From positions 1-14,651 of the forward strand of contig JAFGWL010000030.1 of assembly GCA_016937175.1 (NCBI GenBank): DNA of 14,651 nucleotides, given 5' to 3'. The notes under the pieces were generated by a model. It saw nothing but the letters and a program-made list of their open reading frames with translations, did not search any database and had not been told where the DNA came from. A program made the translations under genes and the position numbers. How positions within the stretch are numbered: the first letter of the stretch is position 1; each line of letters begins with the position of its first letter. This document shows positions 12,744 to 14,651 of this stretch, piece after piece. Origin of the DNA: Candidatus Mcinerneyibacteriota bacterium. GTDB lineage: Bacteria > Macinerneyibacteriota > Macinerneyibacteria > Macinerneyibacteriales > DSCS01.

Positions 12744-13940
12744 TCAAGACTCTACCAATTGATAAAATTCAGATATACTCCCAGCCGGGCAGTATCCCTT
12801 TCGCAGTTGAGCGGATAATCTCTCACGCAGGTTTTTATCCAGCGCCATCTCTCTGATTCCTCGTGCAAGACTCTCTTTATCGATGAAGACGACCTTTCCT
12901 GTGACCCCGTCTGTGATCTGGTCCTTGACCGTGGGATAGGCCGCCACAAGGATGGGTTTTTCAAATATCTTAGCCTCTTCCACAGAAACCGATTTTCCCT
13001 CATCCGTCGAAGGATGAAAAAAGACATCCGCGCGCGTAAGATAAGGATAAGGATTGTTTTGTCCCCCTAAAAGATGGACATGCTGTTCCATATTGTTTTT
13101 ACAGATATAGGCTTTTAACGCCGAAGCTTCGGGGCCCTCACCCACGATCTCCCAGGTAATGTACAACCCCTCCCGAAGGACTTTATGAAAAGCTTCCAGC
13201 GCCAGCATAAAGCCTTTTTCTTTGGTAAGCCGGGAAACGCTCACAAAATGAATATCTCCCTTGCAAGCAGGATCTACTTTCTCGCGCGCTTTCTCAAAGA
13301 TTTCCTTTCTGTCGATGAGATTCTCCATGACAAAGATCTTCTCCCGATGTTCTGCAAACTCTTCATCCAGGACTTTTTTACAGAGGTCCGAAACCGTGAT
13401 GATCTTGTCGAAGCGCGCGATATAATTTCTTTCGATATCCGAATGTGTCCCGAAGATCCTATAGTCCCCATGGATCCATGTCATCTTGAGAGGAGACACA
13501 ACCGAATCTATGACAAATTGATTCACAAGCCCCATACCGTCATAATAAGCGATGGCGACATCAAATTCATAAGAGGGAAGTTTTTCTCCGGCCATTCGCG
13601 GGTAAACATCTGTCCAGTAGCTTTCCCGCGCTTCCCGGGCATTGGCTTTCCAGGCGACCACTCCGCTTTTGATAAAACTTTTTAGCTGCCGGGGCTGCTT
13701 TAACATCATACGGCAATCTTTGCAAATTGTGTTTTTTTTAAACCGTGGACGGGATAACAGCTCAGGCGCCGGAATCCGTTCCACTTGTTCGGGGATCTCT
13801 CTAAGGAGCGGCCCTTTTTCATGGGCCAGCATCAAAGTCGCCCGGTATTTTGCATAATCCAGATTCTTGAGCAGCGTAACCAGAGTTCTCTGAACCCCTC
13901 CGATGGTCATATCTTCACAGACAAACAAGATCTTTTTCAC
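12744..13940 (-). CDS. Family 4 glycosyltransferase (GT-B fold)
   Basis: A 398-residue GT4-type retaining glycosyltransferase (Glycos_transf_1). The N-terminal domain begins KKILFVCEDMTIGGVQRTLV, with the glycine-rich acceptor-side loop at 13-17. The C-terminal donor-binding domain contains FVSVSRLTKEKG (232-243), WEIVGEGPE (263-271), HLLGGQNN (289-296) and the E-x7-E motif E314...E322 in STDEGKSVSVEEA, placing the nucleotide-sugar site. Its role is presumably polysaccharide or lipid-linked sugar assembly beside the rhamnose genes; the exact sugar is unknown. The start is GTG 13940, preceded by GAGG at good spacing; no ATG fits better. It has its own promoter and is separated from the XRE operon by 121 bp. 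CKDC at 73-76 is an uncommon Cys pair. Confidence 0.9.
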   Translation of the reverse strand: MKKILFVCEDMTIGGVQRTLVTLLKNLDYAKYRATLMLAHEKGPLLREIPEQVERIPAPELLSRPRFKKNTICKDCRMMLKQPRQLKSFIKSGVVAWKANAREARESYWTDVYPRMAGEKLPSYEFDVAIAYYDGMGLVNQFVIDSVVSPLKMTWIHGDYRIFGTHSDIERNYIARFDKIITVSDLCKKVLDEEFAEHREKIFVMENLIDRKEIFEKAREKVDPACKGDIHFVSVSRLTKEKGFMLALEAFHKVLREGLYITWEIVGEGPEASALKAYICKNNMEQHVHLLGGQNNPYPYLTRADVFFHPSTDEGKSVSVEEAKIFEKPILVAAYPTVKDQITDGVTGKVVFIDKESLARGIREMALDKNLRERLSAQLRKGYCPAGSISEFYQLVES

Positions 13941-13981
13941 AGTCCTCTTTTCTGAAAATCCATTACTATAAACGCCCTTGC

Positions 13982-14010
13982 ATCTTAATCATCTTCCCGG
14001 GAGATGTCAA
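13982..14010 (-). promoter_or_regulatory. Promoter of the family 4 glycosyltransferase gene
   Basis: On the minus strand, a perfect TTGACA (14005-14010), a 17-nt spacer and TAAGAT (13982-13987). The start site would be near 13975, giving a leader of about 35 nt before GTG 13940. Confidence 0.55.
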
Positions 14011-14029
14011 ACTGTTTGAAAGACCCGGG
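13996..14029. promoter_or_regulatory. Palindrome over the -35 box of the glycosyltransferase promoter
   Basis: TCAAACTGTTTGA (14007-14019) is a perfect 6+1+6 palindrome, flanked on both sides by CCCGGG (13996-14001 and 14024-14029). It covers most of the -35 box, the right place for a repressor site. The binding protein is unknown. Confidence 0.4.
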
Positions 14030-14177
14030 CTGTAAGCCAACCCCATAACATTTTGTTCTCATTTTTTAAACGTTTATCTGAAAATAGGGCCTCTTGTCTG
14101 AAATCATTCTCATTTTTCTCTTCTTGTTCGTATAGTAAAGAGAAGTTTGAACTCGATGAATATGAGTATCTGGCCTG

Positions 14178-14195
14178 TACCCTCAACATAGGGTA
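14178..14195 (+). promoter_or_regulatory. Small leader hairpin before the membrane-protein gene
   Basis: TACCCT (14178-14183) and AGGGTA (14190-14195) form a 6-bp stem with a 6-nt loop, ending about 9 nt before the ribosome site AAGGAG. I see no clear -35/-10 pair for this gene; the remaining 13941-14215 spacer holds only the features listed. Confidence 0.3.
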
Positions 14196-14215
14196 AAGCA
14201 TGTTAAGGAGACTTT

Positions 14216-14581
14216 ATGAATGAAATTATGGATGTCCGGGGAGTTGAACCGGATCAGTCAGTGCACCCGAAATCCTTTTTACAAAAGATGAGCGACGGTG
14301 ATTATGGCCTGGCCAGGACCTATTGGCTTTACGGTGGAGTTGTTGGAGTAGGTTTTTTTATAATCCAGTCTGTCCTGTCTCTTTTCCCCCTTTTATACCT
14401 TTTGTTTTGGGGAGTCCAAACGTTTTATTTCATCCATAACCTGACAGGCGTCTGGCGGGCCTCTTCCTTCTACGCCGGCCCTCAGATCTGGGCATTTCTG
14501 GCCAAAGTCATGACTGTTATCGGATGGATCAATATTCCCCTCTCACTCATGAATGTGTTTGGAACTCTCAGCAATTATTAA
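14216..14581 (+). CDS. Small integral membrane protein of unknown function
   Basis: A 121-residue protein with a polar N-terminus (residues 1-30), then GLARTYWLYGGVVGVGFFII leading into a long hydrophobic stretch (about 36-75, probably two closely spaced helices), a short loop with Arg81, and another hydrophobic segment (about 91-113). Three membrane segments are the best reading. The LARTYWLYG segment at the membrane entrance is distinctive and recalls small uncharacterised membrane proteins in other Gram-negative bacteria, but I cannot assign a family. ATG 14216 follows AAGGAG at a spacing of 6, so the start is firm. The gene is divergent from the glycosyltransferase gene, and a repeat element begins 30 bp after its stop. 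Confidence 0.75.
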   Translation: MNEIMDVRGVEPDQSVHPKSFLQKMSDGDYGLARTYWLYGGVVGVGFFIIQSVLSLFPLLYLLFWGVQTFYFIHNLTGVWRASSFYAGPQIWAFLAKVMTVIGWINIPLSLMNVFGTLSNY

Positions 14582-14611
14582 TGCAGATGAAACAATTTGA
14601 ATGAATCGGAA

Positions 14612-14651
14612 TAGAGGGCAGCCCGGCACTCATCACCGGCACAGGGGTCAG
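14612..14651. repeat. Left end of another GGGGTCAG/GCACTCA element, cut by the window edge
   Basis: It begins TAGAGGGCAGCCCGGCACTC, like the inverted right end of the 9040-9271 element, and reaches CAGGGGTCAG at the edge. The other arm is outside the window. Confidence 0.6.

Noticed and set aside
1-14651. tRNA, rRNA, riboswitch or phage genes
   Set aside because: None recognised on either strand by eye.

Overview
The window appears to come from the chromosome of a Gram-negative bacterium. Two Sec/lipobox lipoproteins, a dTDP-L-rhamnose pathway for surface polysaccharide, strong Shine-Dalgarno sites and sigma70-type promoters all point that way. The mix of a six-bladed beta-propeller lipoprotein, a secreted serpin, a dCache diguanylate cyclase and an RmlC-RmlD fusion would fit an Aminicenantes/Acidobacteriota-like or spirochaete-like lineage. 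This is a low-confidence guess, because no rRNA or other marker gene is present.

Layout. 1-758: the start of a minus-strand lipoprotein that runs off the window. 759-3708: two tiny, highly charged paralogous proteins (906-1085 and 2182-2292) with matching promoters and leaders, separated by a minus-strand SAM methyltransferase, then a plus-strand beta-propeller lipoprotein. 3709-4935: a secreted serpin on the minus strand. 5072-6589: a plus-strand membrane diguanylate cyclase, divergent from the serpin, with good promoters on both sides. 6586-11004: a minus-strand operon of a family 2 glycosyltransferase, rmlA, an rmlC-rmlD fusion and rmlB, which is a complete set for making dTDP-L-rhamnose from glucose-1-phosphate. 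11078-12622: a compact three-gene minus-strand module of XRE repressor, ImmA/IrrE-type Zn peptidase and PIN-like nuclease, which looks like an accessory toxin-antitoxin or defence module inside the polysaccharide locus. 12744-13940: a family 4 glycosyltransferase with its own promoter. 14216-14581: a small membrane protein of unknown function.

The intergenic spaces hold a dispersed family of inverted-repeat elements. Their tips read roughly TAGAGGGGTCAGG inward, or GGGGTCGCG in a variant. They lie at 1137-1284, 2346-2424, 3614-3686, 3688-3711 (fragment), 9040-9271 and 14612-14651. Several abut or form gene ends: one supplies the last residues and stop of the methyltransferase, and others supply the stop codons of the serpin and rmlA.

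The most striking structure is the 9040-9271 element. It separates rmlA from rmlCD and is flanked by a 40-bp imperfect direct repeat. Both copies encode the same 13-residue end of RmlA and differ at only four sites, all synonymous. One copy completes rmlA; the other now forms the start region of rmlCD. This implies that the two genes once overlapped and were pried apart while both were kept intact. A second unusual structure is a hairpin with the start codon in its loop, shared by the two tiny paralogous genes.
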